Below are positions 25,104 through 40,370 of a stretch of DNA of 64,000 nucleotides, piece by piece. The notes below the pieces were generated by a model that saw only the letters and a program-made list of their open reading frames with translations, did no database searches and was not told the origin of the DNA. How positions within the stretch are numbered: the first letter of the stretch is position 1; every line of letters starts with the position of its first letter. A program made the translations under genes and the position numbers. The stretch is from positions 8,122,001 to 8,186,000 of the forward strand of contig NC_044029.1 of NCBI RefSeq assembly GCF_900496995.4, in the 5' to 3' direction. The stretch comes from Aquila chrysaetos chrysaetos. Lineage: Eukaryota > Chordata > Aves > Accipitriformes > Accipitridae.

Positions 25104-28100
25104 CTGGAACGTATAAAATGAATAAGATTAAATTTAAATAGTTCATCTTTTGTTTTCTGCAATGCTTGGTTTGCTTTATTTAACACATCCATTATTACTT
25201 CTCCCCTAAAACAAGCAGCAAGTGCTTAACTAGTTCTCTGCAATCCTATTAGAAAATACCATGAAGATATTAACATGAGTCAAAATACTGGATCATTCAC
25301 TTAAGAGCAAGGGCTGCTGAATCATATTCCTTGCTCTGTCATCCATTTGCTCTGTGGTTCTACCCTGAGTGTTTACCATTGAACCTCAGGATGCCATCAG
25401 CCCAGCCAGTCAGTAAAATTAGTGGAAGCGCACAAAGAAAAGGTGTCAAAAGAGTGTACAATATCATAGCTGTTTTCACCATAAAAGCTTCTCCTCATCA
25501 GACTTCTTTCTTACTGTAACGGTAGGAAACAGTATAAAAGGGTGAACAAAACAAACCACGATTTCTCAAGCGGCAAAGCCCAGCAAGTATTTGCAAAATT
25601 AAATCTTGAGAAGCCTTGCATAATTACTTTAAAACAAATGAATCCATAAAATACAGGCATGGTTGATCATACATTCAAGAGATTTTCCTAAAGTTGTTTC
25701 AAAGATGGTCTTAAGATAAAATTTCTTTTTGTGATGTTTTTAGACAAAATTATACTTGGAGGCATTACTGTTTCAGCTCTCAGTCTTAACTGGCTGCACT
25801 GTGTGTCCCTGGAAAACGTTGCATGACAGACTAGGACACAAACTTTGTGGTTACCAGCAATGTCTGCTGAAGATCTGGAGTAACCACGTATTCAAGCTTT
25901 GATGTGTAATGCCTTCTATACTTGGCAGTCACTTCAAGCTTCATTCTGAGTCTCAGGCCTTCCCCTATCGTCTATCTATAGATGCTATTTATGGATAGGT
26001 ATTTTTCACTTCTTTGTTACTAGATGAACAGATGGAAAGATTTTCAAGGCCTAGCACAAGTCAGCTCCTGTCATTATCTCAGACTGTGCATTCTTTCGTT
26101 CCTGCTCTATTCACTTTGCTTCAACCAAATTTCACACTCAGCAGCTGTCCTTCTGTCTGTTTAAACTCTCTACTCTGTATCTATCAGTACTATATGGATA
26201 TAATTTCTGACATACTCTAACTTCCTCGGTCATTTCTCACTTGCACGCACCATTATACAATATACAGCTTTATATTTCTTCTCCACTTTTACTTATAACT
26301 CTTTCCTGGATGATGACTTTTTTTTTAAATGTACAGATATGAAACAAGACATTTGTAGCCCTCATTCACAGTACAGAACTTCTCAGCCAGTAACTATACC
26401 CTTTTCTTTTTGTTTTACTTTGCTAAATTTGTCTTCATCCTAAAAATCTGTTGTCTGTTCAGTATATCATTGCTGTGATGCGCTGGGACTGAGCCCACAT
26501 GTCTTTGTTCTCTGCTATATGTATAATTGCAATTACTCTTCGGTTAGCGCTATAAAGTGAATTCCCACTTCAAACTTAATTTTGCTTTCACGTTCCAAAT
26601 CCATAGACAAAGGAATTTTGGCTTTAAGATATGTAGGTTATCTCTCTAGCTGAGTCATTTTTTTTCTGCCAAAGTAGAGGTCAGGGGAAGTAATGAATTA
26701 TGACAGACACACATACACACACAGAGAATAAAAACATGTTTCTAAAGCCGAGTTGTTTTTTTCCCATTGTCCTGTTACTTTGCAACAACACATACCCACC
26801 AAACCACCACCAAGCTAAAGAGATAAATTATGAGTTCACTGAACTCATCTAGCTGAGATCTAGTGCAGATAGCAAGGATGAGAGAGAGTCTTATTTTAAA
26901 AGTTAACATTTTGAAAAGTCGTATTAGCAGGAGTCATCAGGAGCCGACAAACTAATTCCGTCTCCTTGGCAATTCCAGCAGCAAAAAAGAACCAGTAAAT
27001 GCTCCATTTTGATTTCCCGCAGAAGGCTGGGGAAAAGTCACGGCAGCAGCGCGTCTCCCCAAACTCTTGGTCTGCCCAGCTCCTTGTTCACACAGACGTG
27101 CGTGTGTACAGGCGCACACACACTTCCACACCCACGCACGTGGGTTGCCTTCCCACACCCGCGCACCCAGCTGGGCACACCTCGGGCATCTGCTCCTGCA
27201 TATCTTAGGTGGTCTGCTGAGAGGTAATGAAGTGAATAAGGTGTCTGGGGAAGGATATCGGGGATTTTTCCTCCTTCTGGTGGGCCTCCTGAGATCTACA
27301 GGAGGAAAGAGACTCTAGTGAGAGTTTCGGAACTTGCCGGTTCCCATCCTGCCCTCCTCCCTTCAGCAGTTTTTAGAAGTCTCTCAAACGTCAGCCCATG
27401 GAAACCCTCTGCAGCTTGACATGATCCTCACTCAGCTGCCCTATTACTCCTTAATTAACCCACCTGAGCCAGTTTTGACTTAAAATTAGACAAACTTTTT
27501 TTTTGATCTTCAGAGACCAGGTGGTTTTTCTGGGGATTAAAGGATGTATCTTATCTGGACCTGTGTGAACCACTGTCTTGCTTACAAGTTTGTCGCTTTC
27601 AACCACACAGAACATTCCCAAAGAGAGCAGTACACCTCTTACAGCTCAGGATTCAGGGATTCCCGAGTGTCCTATTGCCTGGAAGGTTTCTCAGATCCTA
27701 GTACAGATTTACAGAATATGCCATGACGGAAACGAGGGACCCTGAAAGAGCTGGAAGGTGTGGTAGTTAAGTGTACAGCAACTGGGGAGTCATCCACTAA
27801 GACTCACAAGGCTTACTGCCTTCTCAGGCTTGAGGAGTTTGGAGCCACATAGCATGTGAGAGTAGTAAAGAAGATAGCAGCTGAAAGCCTATAAGATCCA
27901 GAGAATATCTCCACTTTGCTTGAAAGCCCAAGCTGCACACATTCTGTCTTAATCATGAACTGGGAAAATCAGAAACCCGCTCATCTGTACAAAAATCGTT
28001 GGGTTTTTTTTGTTCAGGAACATTAGAAACTTTTAATTGTACTTCCTTGTATTTCATGGTTACATGTATGTTTCTTGCAGCAGCAGTGACAGATTAAGCA

Positions 28101-31100
28101 ACTGTTGGGGTTTTCTTTCCCTTTCTTCCTACAAAACAAGTCACCCATTCCTATTTCCACACTGTTCCATTTCAGTTCCTTTTGCTGGTATAACTCTACT
28201 GAATTGAAACAGGGAGCTGATACAGCTAAAAAAGAATCCAGAAAAAAAAAAAAATTTCAAACACACTCATACAGAACCCCATTCTTTTTAATGGTATTTC
28301 CAGGCCAGATGGTTAGTCTCAGAACCTTCACAACAGGATGAATTTGCCCAGGGACAGACTGGTTCATCTATGCAGCATCTAATACAGGACCTACTTCTGG
28401 AGGAGCTCATCATCTCCAAGGCTAATTCACATGTGACAAAGTCTCATTTATCTGACTTGCTAAGATTTCTTTCCAAGAAACACTACGGCAAATGCTGCAG
28501 TCTGCCAGGCTGCACAGATATAATTATGGGAAGGATTTTCCCCCAAAATCAGTTTAAATAGGAACACGCATGAATTTGCCTTTAATAGTTGTGATGCGAA
28601 GACTTCAAAAGGTTCAGAGGCTCAGTTTGAAAGTGCCCAATAACCTATGTGGTCTGGAGGTATCACAAAATCACTCTTTCCTTCCATATTTCTAGTAGCT
28701 TGGTTTGCAGTAAACTAAGTTTAGTACCACCAATTTTCCAGATATTTTTATCCTAGACAAATCTCTTTCAATTTAACTTCAGTGAGATTGCACAGGTGTA
28801 AATGAGAAAAGAATTCAGCTGCAAATCCTAAAATATACCAATGTCTTCTTAAAGAAATATGTGAACAAGCTATTCATTCCTAAAACTTTCAAAGGGGTGC
28901 CCTAGGTTTCTTCCTTAGAGGAAGGAATCCAAATTAGTAAACTTAACTTCAGAAATGCCACAAGATGCTAGGAAAGCTTTATGTCTTCTCTCATGAGACA
29001 GTTATGCTTTTCAAAAGAATGTTTCAGTCATATCAATTTTCTATTCATTTTAGTTGGTTGAGTGACTTCACTTTTGAGATTAGATTTTCATTTCTTAGCA
29101 AAGATTTACAACATAAATATCTTGTAGTGAAATTTAGGTGCAGAAGGTATTCCTGTATTAAAAATAAATAATGTTTTACAATACATCAAAATTATCAGAC
29201 CTTCTTCTGGTATGTTGGAAGGAAAAGGGACATTATGTACATGAATTTAAAGAAAATATTTTTCCTCTTAAACTCTTGTGTGATCCATGAACTATATAAA
29301 AGGCAATTCAGAGGCTGTGAATGAGGCTATACATACAGCACATCTCTGGTTTCTGTTAACATCACAAACAACTTGAGCTTTGCTCTTGTGGTTACCATGA
29401 AATTACCAGAGCCCTTCAATATATTTACCTACTGTATGTTTTATACACACACACACACACACACCCTTCCCGATAGAAAAAAAGAAATAGGATTTCATAG
29501 CTGTGACAAGAACATAACTGGAGAGTTATGGTTGTTAACATGGTTATGATATCATTTCCTAAGCATATGACCTTCTGCTTGACACTGCAGAGGAAAATTA
29601 GCTAAGGTAATTGGTCATCCCACTTGGTGTCATTGCTTTTTTTCTGTTAAAATGTCAAGCTCCTGGAGCTTCAGCCTCCTTACACAGCACCTAGAGAAAT
29701 CACATAAACTCAAATCTCCAAATTTTCCAAATTTTCTGAGAGTTTTACTATCACTTACCCAGCTTTGGTCCTCCCATCACCAAATGTCTTGACTCATGCT
29801 ATTTGAGTCACCTGCCCACCCAGACTGGAGTCTCTTTCCAACAGAGATGCGTATGAGCACACAGCTTCTGTTTCAGTGGATGTGTGGTGTAGTGCTTCAC
29901 AGGGGAAACACAATGTTAATCTCTTTTAAGATCTCTAGAGATGAAGTAGTAAGTTATTGTTGTTGTTATTACATAATATATGTTATGTTATTTTATATGT
30001 TATTATAATAACTCTAGTAGGTAATTAGAAACTACACATTGACTCTGTTTTCGGGATGTTCCTGGGCATTGCAAAGCAGACAACAGTGGCACTAACTGAA
30101 CAGTTAAGAATTTACGTAATTATAGAAAGCACGTGAATGTCAAAGAGACTGGTTTGCTACATTTTTGTCACTCCTCTCTTTGTGTGAAGCAACAATCCTT
30201 CCACTGCCAGAAAACATGAAACCTGTGCTTGCACAAGGAGCTACTTTAGGCAGATTAAATGCAATAGCTGCTAGTTTACAACTCGTGATCTGTAGGCTGT
30301 TCCTAGTCCATCAGCACAATTAATTTGGCCTGTCACTTGCCACAGTACTTTTTTTTCTGGGGGCCTCTTAAGAACATCCAAAGTATCGGCAGAGGTTTGC
30401 CTGTACTTCCCGAGTTTGCAGATTCATAGCTTCTCAGAACAATTTAAACTGAAAAGGACCTCTGGGATTATTATTCCAAATGCTTGCTCACAGCTAACTT
30501 TGAATTTAGATCAGGTTACTCAAGCCCTATCCAGCCAGGTTTTGAGTAGCTCCAACTACAGAGATTTAGTAACTTCTATGAGCAACTTGTTCCAAGGCTT
30601 TACCACTCTCATTGTATTTTTTCCTTTATATCTAGACAGAATACTTCTTGGTGTAATTTGTGATCATTTTATAGGAGCTGTTGGACCTAATGAACATGTG
30701 AAGATCATCTGTACTGTATTGGGTTCAGGTACATACGAGAGAGCTGCAGCACACCATTTTCAGCTATGTCCATAAGATGCACGTTGGCCCTTGGTAGCGA
30801 GAGGCTTAATGCCACAGCTCTGAAATATGTGATAGACCTGTTCAGTCCACATTTAGACCTCACATATGGTGAACAAAATAAAAACCTCTTCATTTGATTC
30901 CATGCTTAACAAGTTTGCTAAGGTACAAAAAAATGCAGGATTTGAGAAGTCATCAAGCTTTCATTCTTGTACGGGATGTTTTGTAGATAAATTGTAACTT
31001 CTCCCTGCTGCAGTCTCAGGGCCAGTTACGATAAGAAGTAATTATATTTCATGTCTATGATACAGTTAATGACAAAATTTCATACTTTGAAAAATACTAT

Positions 31101-34100
31101 TAAAAAGAAGTTTCTATCTCAGAAAACAATGGATTTGCCTTACAATTAAGCCCCAGCTAAAGTCACTCACACACTTAAAGAAATACACGTTTCATAAAAA
31201 AACAAAGAAAATAGGCAACAAACCGAATGTTGCAACTGCGAGGAGGACCACATGCAGTGATGGTTTAGAACCAAGAAAAAATAAAAGCGCAGTGCACAAA
31301 CTACTTTGTGTGGAACAGACACCACCCAAAAAGATTAGAAGTGTTACTCTTGGAAGATCAGCCACAGCAGTGCAACAGTCAGCACATATGCAGCAAGCAA
31401 CATACCATCCAGGTGGTGGCCCAGCCTGAGCTCCGTGCTGTCACAGCCAGACAGCATGAGTAGATGATAAAACTTCTTTGAAGCTAGCTCAGATATGTCT
31501 ACCACATCTACTCCTACTTAATCAGTGTACCCATAGCCTTAATGAACTATTGTGATTAACTGTCATTTATATGTCTACTACAGTTAAAAGAATTTTTAAG
31601 TCATATAACATGTGGTGTCTAATATATGCCATATGAAAGATTTAATTGGAGCATGTAACTTTGATTATTGCTAATGAGAATTACCCATATGTACTAAGGC
31701 TAGAGCAGAACTGTAATGATGATCCAAGGACTTAGTACATAACACATGTATACTGATACCACTTCTACACTCTTTGATTGCCAAAACAAATCATGTGATA
31801 CCGTGCTGTTCAACGTATTTCATTTGATTTATCAGTCTGGTGGATGGAATGTAAACTTCAGCCTCTTCCTTCTATTTTTGAGATTTCAACCTTCTTTCTA
31901 TACCTTCTGTATCACTCCAGTTCCCATACCTTTGAAAGGCTTTTGTCTCCTCAGGATTCCCACCTGCACTAGGCTGGGTTTTTCCACAAAAAAAAAAAAA
32001 ATAAAAATAATTCAGTCCTATCCAACTCTTGCCTGCATTTTCAAGTAAATAAGAGAAGCAAACAATCCGTTTCACATGTGATAGTAAGAGGGAAGGTATA
32101 ATGGTGTGACAGGATAAACCCTTTCAAAAGAACTTAGAACAATGACAGCAAATGGACTAGACTCAAAGAGCAAGCAAGAAGAAAAGATGCAAAGTATGAA
32201 AAGAGCCTAGGTAAGGGAAGAATGTTGCCCCTTATATCTGCTTTTCAAGGATTCGGTTTCATGTTTATTTACATATTGATGCACTTACATTTATAAAGAC
32301 AACATCTTTATAAATTTAACTCATACAGGGAAAGCTGTGTGATAATACTGTAGGCTTTTGATCAAATTTCACTCTCGTGTGTGTAAATGAGGAGATAAAA
32401 ATGAAATTTTGTCTCAGGTTTTTTGGTCCCTTGCCACTTCTCGTACTTAAACATTAAATCTGACAAGGTCAAGTACCCTTTGTAACTTTAGCCTTCTCAC
32501 TAGGCACAGGACAGTAAAAGTAGTCAAGTAAAGACCAGTAAGGTAAGAGAAGAGCAAGGCTAAGCAACCTTTTTCTTGTTCCTCTCCCAACGCATAATAT
32601 ATAGAACCATCTAAGATAACTATAGATGTCTGCAGCTGATTAGAGATCATCTTACCTATTTTATACCTTATGCTTTAGGAAGAGAAAACTTAATTGACCA
32701 GATTTTCACCAACTTTAAAGGGAACCCATCTCTGGCATAGAAGGCCTTCTGATTAAGTTTCCTAAACACAAATGTCTAATATTTATCTGACCACCAACTG
32801 CCTCCTCTGAAGGATGCATCCTTCTTTTAAGTTCTGTTCATCAGCACGGTAACAGTGTCTCAGATATCCCAAAACATCTTTAATAACACTAGACACTGTG
32901 TTTAGGTGACTAAATCAAGTACTGCTTGTTTAATAACATTTACTCAGATGAGTTGAAGTAACCGTCCCCATGAAGTGAATCTGCATTCGTTTTCCCACTG
33001 ATGTTAGGATGCTGCCTCTTAGCTTCCACACCATCAGCAGAATATTGCTAGCTAATGAGGCTCAAAGTGTCTGGGACAAGAGTTTTAACCAGTGAATTGT
33101 TTTCTGAGTGCACTTAAGATGACTTAGACCACAATGTGTTGCATCTGCAAGAGGAACTTGAAGCTTAAATACTGAAACTAATGAAACTGAAACCTTTTAC
33201 CAAAATGAACAAAAAGTACTATATATAACATCTTCCTAGAAAAATCTGATTTCCAGCATAATGTTGTCAAAAGTTAAATATTTCATCTCAGTGGAAACAA
33301 CGCTGTGGCATTTTTAAAGTTAAAGCCTCGAAAAAACATGTGAATAACAGATGATTGTCCTGGAATGTTGTACTAACTGTCCTCCTCTGCAATTCAGGTG
33401 TTGCCAGTATAATTAATGGAAGATGTATGTGTGCAGAATTTGGACAGTTCAGGAGATGCTGAACTTCTTGGCAGCCAGCCAAGCAACTATTTTGCACAAT
33501 AAGCAACACCTAAAGTCAACATACTGTAAAAATAATTAAGGTTAGGCTGAATTAGCAAAGCAAACAATTAAGATCTAGGGGAAAAAAAAAAACCTAAATT
33601 GTGTAATTTAATAGCAAAATTAGGCTGGGTTATAGAAATGGGAGTTGGACCAGACCACCTCCAGAGGTCCCTTCCAACCCCAACCATTCTCTGATTCAGA
33701 GCCAACCTTCTATCTGAAATTATTTGAAAAGATCATTTCCTCACAGGAAAACCTTTCAGGTTTATACAGTCACACAACATGTAGCAGCATCATGTTCTTA
33801 ATTTGTACTCGATGAAGATAATTGGCAAAGAGACTAAGCAGGGGTCTCCACACCCTCTGTTGACTGCAGAGGAGACTGATGTTTCTGCTGGAATGCAAGT
33901 GGGATGTCTGTTTTGTGAACATAGCCGTGGTGGGGCTCAAACCAGAAATCTTCAGACTGCAAATTCATATAATGCACACCAGAAATTCACATTTGGTCCT
34001 GTTCCTTCTGCCACACAGCAGTAAATATCTCAGCTTGATTTCATCCTTTTTCAACATTCATCCTATATTTTTGCCAGCGACAGAGAGTCTGTTTTCCCCC

Positions 34101-37100
34101 GTGTTAATAAAGGCTTCATAAATAAGCTCTAGTGATCTGTGTTCCACAACCCCAAGAAAAACTATTTACTCAAAAGTATGGCAAAGCTTGTCTAATATTT
34201 ACTTATGTCAGTGTCACAATAAGAGTGCTTGTACATGGGGAGGAGCAGGGGGAAGGAGGGGAAAAAAAAGGAAAAGAAAAGGGAAAAATGTGTATTTGAT
34301 TTCTTTTCTTGCATTAACTACACTGAAACAATGGAACTGTCTGGGAATCAATCTACAACACTGAAACCAAACATGCAGATAACAATTTTAAATACCTCTT
34401 TCTGCATGAACTGTGGGATAGATTGATGAGTATATAGCAAGTCATCTACTGTATATTTATTTTCCATAAGTGAGGCACTTATAAATGGACATCTAGTTCA
34501 AAAGACTTGAATGTAGTGATGTTAGTGGTCATTGTGGTTTTAATATGGATTTTCATTGTCTCAAGCATTCTCACTGGAACTATTATGTATATGATACTGA
34601 CATGGTTTTACTGATGGTTAGGATTTAAGAATGTGAAACTATGAAGAATTATCATGAGGTTAGCAAGAACAGGAACTTGCACTGACTGTTCTGTGATAAC
34701 TGCCTGCACACCTATTCGTATTCCAGTATACAGCAAAGTAGCCACCTTCTTCACCGAGGAGTAAGCTGCCTTGTTTTTATCATGTAGCCAAACCACGCAT
34801 GCAAGCACTTAAGTGAAGTAGCCAACGTAAAGTGGACTCACACCTTAGTTGAGCTCCTTGCTCCTGTTCCTAAAGTATAGTACAGTACAACACAATTTTG
34901 TCGTGCAGGTGACCAGACTCAATTATGTGTTTGTGCCTGTTTACCTGCAGTGTGTTAGTCTGTGGTTATAAGTGAGTACTTTATATTTATGTTTATGAAT
35001 GAGTATACATTTTATACTTCTACACATTTTAGAGATGCTTTATTTAAGATTACGGTACCAACATTTCCATTTCAATCTCCTGTTTTTAAGAACTTATAAA
35101 TTAAGGATAAAAAATTTTGCCAGGCTGAAACTTAGTTAACTGTATCGTCAGCCTAGGAAAGATGTTTTTTAACAAGTATGTAAATAGAAATGCAGTGAAT
35201 TCACTCATCTTTTTAACAATCTGAAAGTACAAAATAGATATTTCATTGGGTTTAGAATTTTATCGTTGATATTATCATCTAATTCAAAAGTGTTTCTTTT
35301 TTAAAAACATTAATTTTAGGACAACCATTTTAAGTGCTTACCAATGCCTTGCATTATTCCATTATCTTACGCAAATGAAAATTCTGTCAGTTGGGAAAAT
35401 TTCTAGATTAAGTCCTACCAAAAATACAAGATGAGCTTGGAGACACAAAATTTAGTCTAGATAATTGAGTCAGGGATAGAAAGCCCAAAGCTTAAGTACT
35501 GTTCCTTGTATCATGTGTTGTGATGCTATAGATAAGTCAGTACCAAAAGATACTTGAACACCTTGAGTGAGATCTGTGAGTGACTGCGCATCCATGTCTT
35601 TGTGAATCTGCCTAGGAGCGCTTAAGGTCTTTTTGCACACCTTCACCTAGGTAGGTCTCAAGCAAGTATTGTTCCCTCCTACTTAAACTGTATCATGCAG
35701 TGGTTTCTGATATAATTTGGGCTAACATACAAAATAAAATAAAATAAAAACAGACTTGTAAGTGCCACCAGGTCTGAAATGGTTGTGCCCGTGTTCTGAG
35801 CTGCCTGGAACACAAACCAGCTCCGGCCCAGGCACCAAACCTAGCAACATGGGACCTCCTCAGAAGTAAAAACACTTTAAGTTGGGTAGATGACACCCGG
35901 GCCCGAGGCCTCTGGTCCTAAGCTAATCACATTCAGCCAATGTAGAGCATGACCAAAGCAAGCCCACATAGAATATGAGTATATTCTTAAGGCTGGCAGA
36001 GACCCTACTACCTGGTGAACTAGAAGAGCACCAGGACACCAGCAGTGGAAGGACTCTACCACAGGGACCCAGACAAGATTTTTGCTTTGTATGGCGCTTT
36101 TTTTTTTTTTTTTAATTTTGTGGTAAAAGCAATGGGAAGCTAGAGACGTGAAAAACAATGGCTTCAGAATAAAAGTATTCAATGTACTAAAACAAGCAAG
36201 CAGAAAAACAATAGCAGAGAGTGAAGCAAGGCAGTAAACCAAAGGACTGGAGAACAGAGACAGAAGATTATGATCTTATTAAACAGTATACCTTACTATA
36301 TACTAATGGACCACTGGAAAAGAAAAAAATAAATTAAACTACTACTGTCTGAGAGAACTTTCTTGTTTCTCTGCTTACCTCTCCTAGCCATATACATTCA
36401 ATTGTGATTGTACGTGGCCATAATATGGTTTCATGCTAGTAGAAGACTACTTGTATTCAATGACCCGTAAAGAACTGGTGCGTGTTTAATGCATCAGAAG
36501 GAAGTTGCCTAGAGATCACATAGTTTATGCCTCATCTTACCAAAGCATGCAAGACCAGAGCTGTTAAAACAGTTGTGCCTGTGAATATAAATATCCCAGA
36601 AGGGAAATCCTGACCTTATTGTGGTCAAAATTCCATCATTCCTGTCAATCTCAATGGGTCTAGACTTCATCCAGAATTTGTGTATGGACCTAAAAGTGAT
36701 TCCAACCCCCACATAATTTTTATGTGCAGAAAACACTTAGCTGCACAACCATATTGCCAGCCATTTTCAGTACATAACCTATGCAAAACTCTGCAGCTCC
36801 TAAGATGGTTGTTTAAAAAATACTTGTATTTTAAGAGTTAATTATTCATATTGGGTGTCAGAACTGTTGTTCACAGTGGCAGGTCCTGTTGACGTGTCTA
36901 AAGAACACAGAAAGCTAAACACAGGAAAGTCTTCGTGCATCTTCTGTGCTCATGTGTGCCTAAGGATGGCAGAGAAGGTGAATGTAGAACCAAAGTACTC
37001 CTTGGTCTTTACCATACCTGAGGGTAGCTGTCAGTCCTTGGAAGAACAGATATATCATAGGTGGCAGCAAAATGGCTCTTAGCTTGCTGGATCTGACCAT

Positions 37101-40100
37101 AGCGTTCTCTTTTCCTCCATTTTGCTCTTCGATTCTGGAACCAAACCTATAGTATATGAGGAAACAATCATCAAGGTAAACTCAATTACATACTGTGCAA
37201 AGAGTTTTAGGAAAAAAGCCAAGAGATTTTGGACAGTAGCTTTGAAAATTTCTGTTTATCTAAAAAAGGGAAGTTCTCTGCCTGAGGATGAATTTTTTGC
37301 AGTTTCAATCTTGTCAATGTCAGACCTGCTTAAGTTATTTCTGGCCATTTTAAAAGCATATATTATTTCCTTTCTAGTGTTTCTAGTGTCTCAAAAAAAA
37401 CCAACCAAACAAACAGAGGAAAGATCAGTCTGTCAGGCAGTGCTAATTTTGACAGAGTTCAGTTCCATACAGGAAAATCACCAAGTAGCAGCAAATCAAA
37501 TTGTAAAGAAACTTTCTCTTAATTTCACATGCCCACTGACTTGACATGCCTACCTATGATCTGCCTCCTAGAGGTGTACCTAATCTTTATCAAGTGCAGC
37601 GATGAAAAGGCAAGAAAAGCTGGCGCCAGGACAGTAGTTTGCACTGCAGAAAAGGTTTCTATAAGGAAGACTAACAGAGCAGGAAGATAATAAAAAGTCA
37701 TGAGATCACAGACAGTTTTAAAACTATTGTGACTTTTTTTTTCACATTTGTGTTAGGTGATACCTGTTTCTGACAATGGAAAACTAAAGAATGGCACTTT
37801 ACATTTAGACTATGAAATAATTTAGACCTGAAACAATGCCTTCTTGTCAACTAAAAGCTGTTTTCCCTATGCTTAAATAACCTTTGGACTGTTCTGTAAT
37901 ATTTTGAGTGTCAGGTGTTATCTCAAAACCTATTATATGCACATTTCTTGCTGTGACTGATATCTGTCGTCGTCCTGTGGTCTTCAAAAAAATATTTTTC
38001 TTTCAAACAGTTTAGTTTGGACTGGCTAAGACTTATCCTGATGAATTAAAGGGATTGCTAAGAAAAGTAACTGTTCCGTTATAAAAGTAATATTATCCAA
38101 CTAACTCTTTATTGTTCAGCTATGAGCAAACTCATTCCAACTCTTTTTAAAGAAGTCACGCTACTAACAGAACCTTTTTTTTTTTTTTTTCATGGATACA
38201 ATGCCATTGATTAGTCTTCTGGCTAAATGGATCGTGAATCCATTTGGTTAGATACATACATGAATAGTTTGGGGTTTTTTTATACAGACACTGCCTGTGA
38301 ATCCCATTTTGAGGGATATTTTCTGATCCTTGATGGTGGGATATTTAAAATAGCGCTGTTTGTTTTATAATTCAGTTTTTGCCTTGCTCTTTGGAGAACT
38401 CAAATGTCTTTTGATGCTGCTTAAGCAACCAGGGCATACTTTTTCTCATTTTAATTCCCAAGGACTTGTTGCAAATTTAGTATGTGCAGTCTTTTAAAAT
38501 GTACTCAGCAATCAAAGCAAGGCCCATGCACGTAACTGCTGAGTATATATTGTTAGGGACCTTGTGGGTCAATTTGTATTATTTATGATGCCTGAGGTTC
38601 AACAAAAAGAAAAGAAAAGGGGAAAAAAAAAAAAATTCTCCTGAACACACTAAGGGAATGTGGTCATGAGGCTCTTTCATTGAAAAAAGACCTTGACAGT
38701 CTCCTTAAAATGGGTGCCAATTACTTCACTGACATGCAGCAGGAAAGAGAACAACTTAGATAAATTAGGTTCAGGTTGGCGCCCTCTGCATGTATGCAGG
38801 ACAAATATTAAATTGGATGTTGATGAAATGGCGGTGAAGGGAAATGTGGGTAAGGTATCCAGCTGATCACTCTGCTAAACTAAATCAAACAATTTGCTTG
38901 AATTTATAGTAACTAAACAAGAAAAAAAGCACACATTTTTTCTTTTGACAATCCCCCAAAATATTTCTGTTTACATCACTTTACTAGAAACTGACTCTTG
39001 GCAGAGATAAAGTAACCATTTGCCTCCACAAAGCAATGTAAAAATCTGCTGCTTGTTATCCTTGAATTGCCAGATGCTGCCTCTAATGATGTAAGGCCTT
39101 TTAAATTGCTTAATCTTGTGATGGAATACTGTTGCTACTCTGGATAAAAATGATCACCATTTCCTTTCATATTTAGCGTATGAGAAATGCAAAGATCGGT
39201 TATCTTTTAAGAAAGGGGAGAACGTGTTTAAATAAAATAGAAATAGATATTCTGTGAAAGTCTGGGGCAGACATATATGTTTTTACATTTACTTTCTTAA
39301 TGTTAATACCTTTACCATACGAAGCTTCTAAAACTTAGAAAAGTGTGTGATAAAAAGCCAGTTGACACATTTTAGCCCAATTCTCCCCTCGCTGTTCTGA
39401 CTACTAATTTATTCTTGGAGTAGTTCTCATTATTCCAGGATTATGCAACTGTAAGCATAGTGTTTTAACATTATGCAAGCTTTTTTTTTAAAGTCAAGAC
39501 TAAATCGTAATGAATGGAATTCATACTTGGAAAACTGTACCAAATTCAGAGGGAGAGGGATTGCACAGAGCCTGAAGGGTTAAAAGCCACTGAACTAAAT
39601 TCCATCGGCATCACTGATGTCGTATCGATGTAACTGACACACGATTTGGGACTCTGTTTTCCGATGACAACAGTGAATATGCTGTCTGGTTGAATAGACA
39701 TGAAAAGAACACTTCTTTATAAAATTAATTAGCTGAGTTCGTTTCTGAAAGTGATCCTGGTTTAATTTCAGCTGTGTGCATGTGCACTGACGTCTATTTC
39801 TTTATACGCATGTGTTAGTATGTGTTTAATTACAAGTTGTGAAGTTGTTATCATATTCGAGTCACTAAATTAAAAAAATTAATCCCAGTCTGTAAGAATC
39901 GACAGGACTGCTATTCCCTAAATTGAAATGGTGAGTATTACCAGAACGGGGAAGATCTCTAAAAATAGAATAAACTTGCAAAAGGCAGCTCACACCCTTT
40001 TCTAAGGGAAGATCTCTAAATGGGGGAAGGGCTGCATTTCCTGGATATTTAGATTCTTTTCTCACCATTGCGCATCCAAAGCCATAAATATTGTTGAGAT

Positions 40101-40323
40101 TACTGTTCGAGCACATACTGAATGAATCAACTTTGTACGCAGTTAAGATACTCAAATACTGCACTAAGTGGTCAACAGTCTGTTTCGTTCCAAAAATTAG
40201 AATAACATTAACCATAAGTAATGCAAGTTTAAAAACCAGCAAATGTACTTCCCAATTTTGTGATTATTAAGCTCATTCCATACAACAGAGATGAAAGGAT
40301 TATGTCCTTGCTCTACACAGACA

Positions 40324-40370
<47 letters not shown>

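Larger units (their letters stand above)
25104..37017 (-). other. ALX1: ALX1 intron 3 (11.9 kb)
   Basis: Bounded by donor gtatggta and acceptor cgttccag. This is the largest intron and most of the gene. It holds two CR1 remnants (30421-30645 and 33632-33697), inverted-repeat fossil elements (28770-28818 and 36602-36662), a short CA repeat (29445-29464) and a CA/CG-rich patch around 27090-27180. I recognise no gene nested in it; the open frames are short and unlike known proteins. Confidence 0.88.

Noticed and set aside
32341..32415. Possible further palindromic fossil (GATCAAATTTCACTCTC and GAAATTTTG)
   Set aside because: Ends and core are too diverged to separate from chance.
33929..33941. 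GGGGCTCAAACC resembles the reverse complement of a tRNA B box, hinting at a tRNA-derived SINE
   Set aside because: I could not find a matching A box or tRNA fold at the right distance, so a single near-match is not enough.
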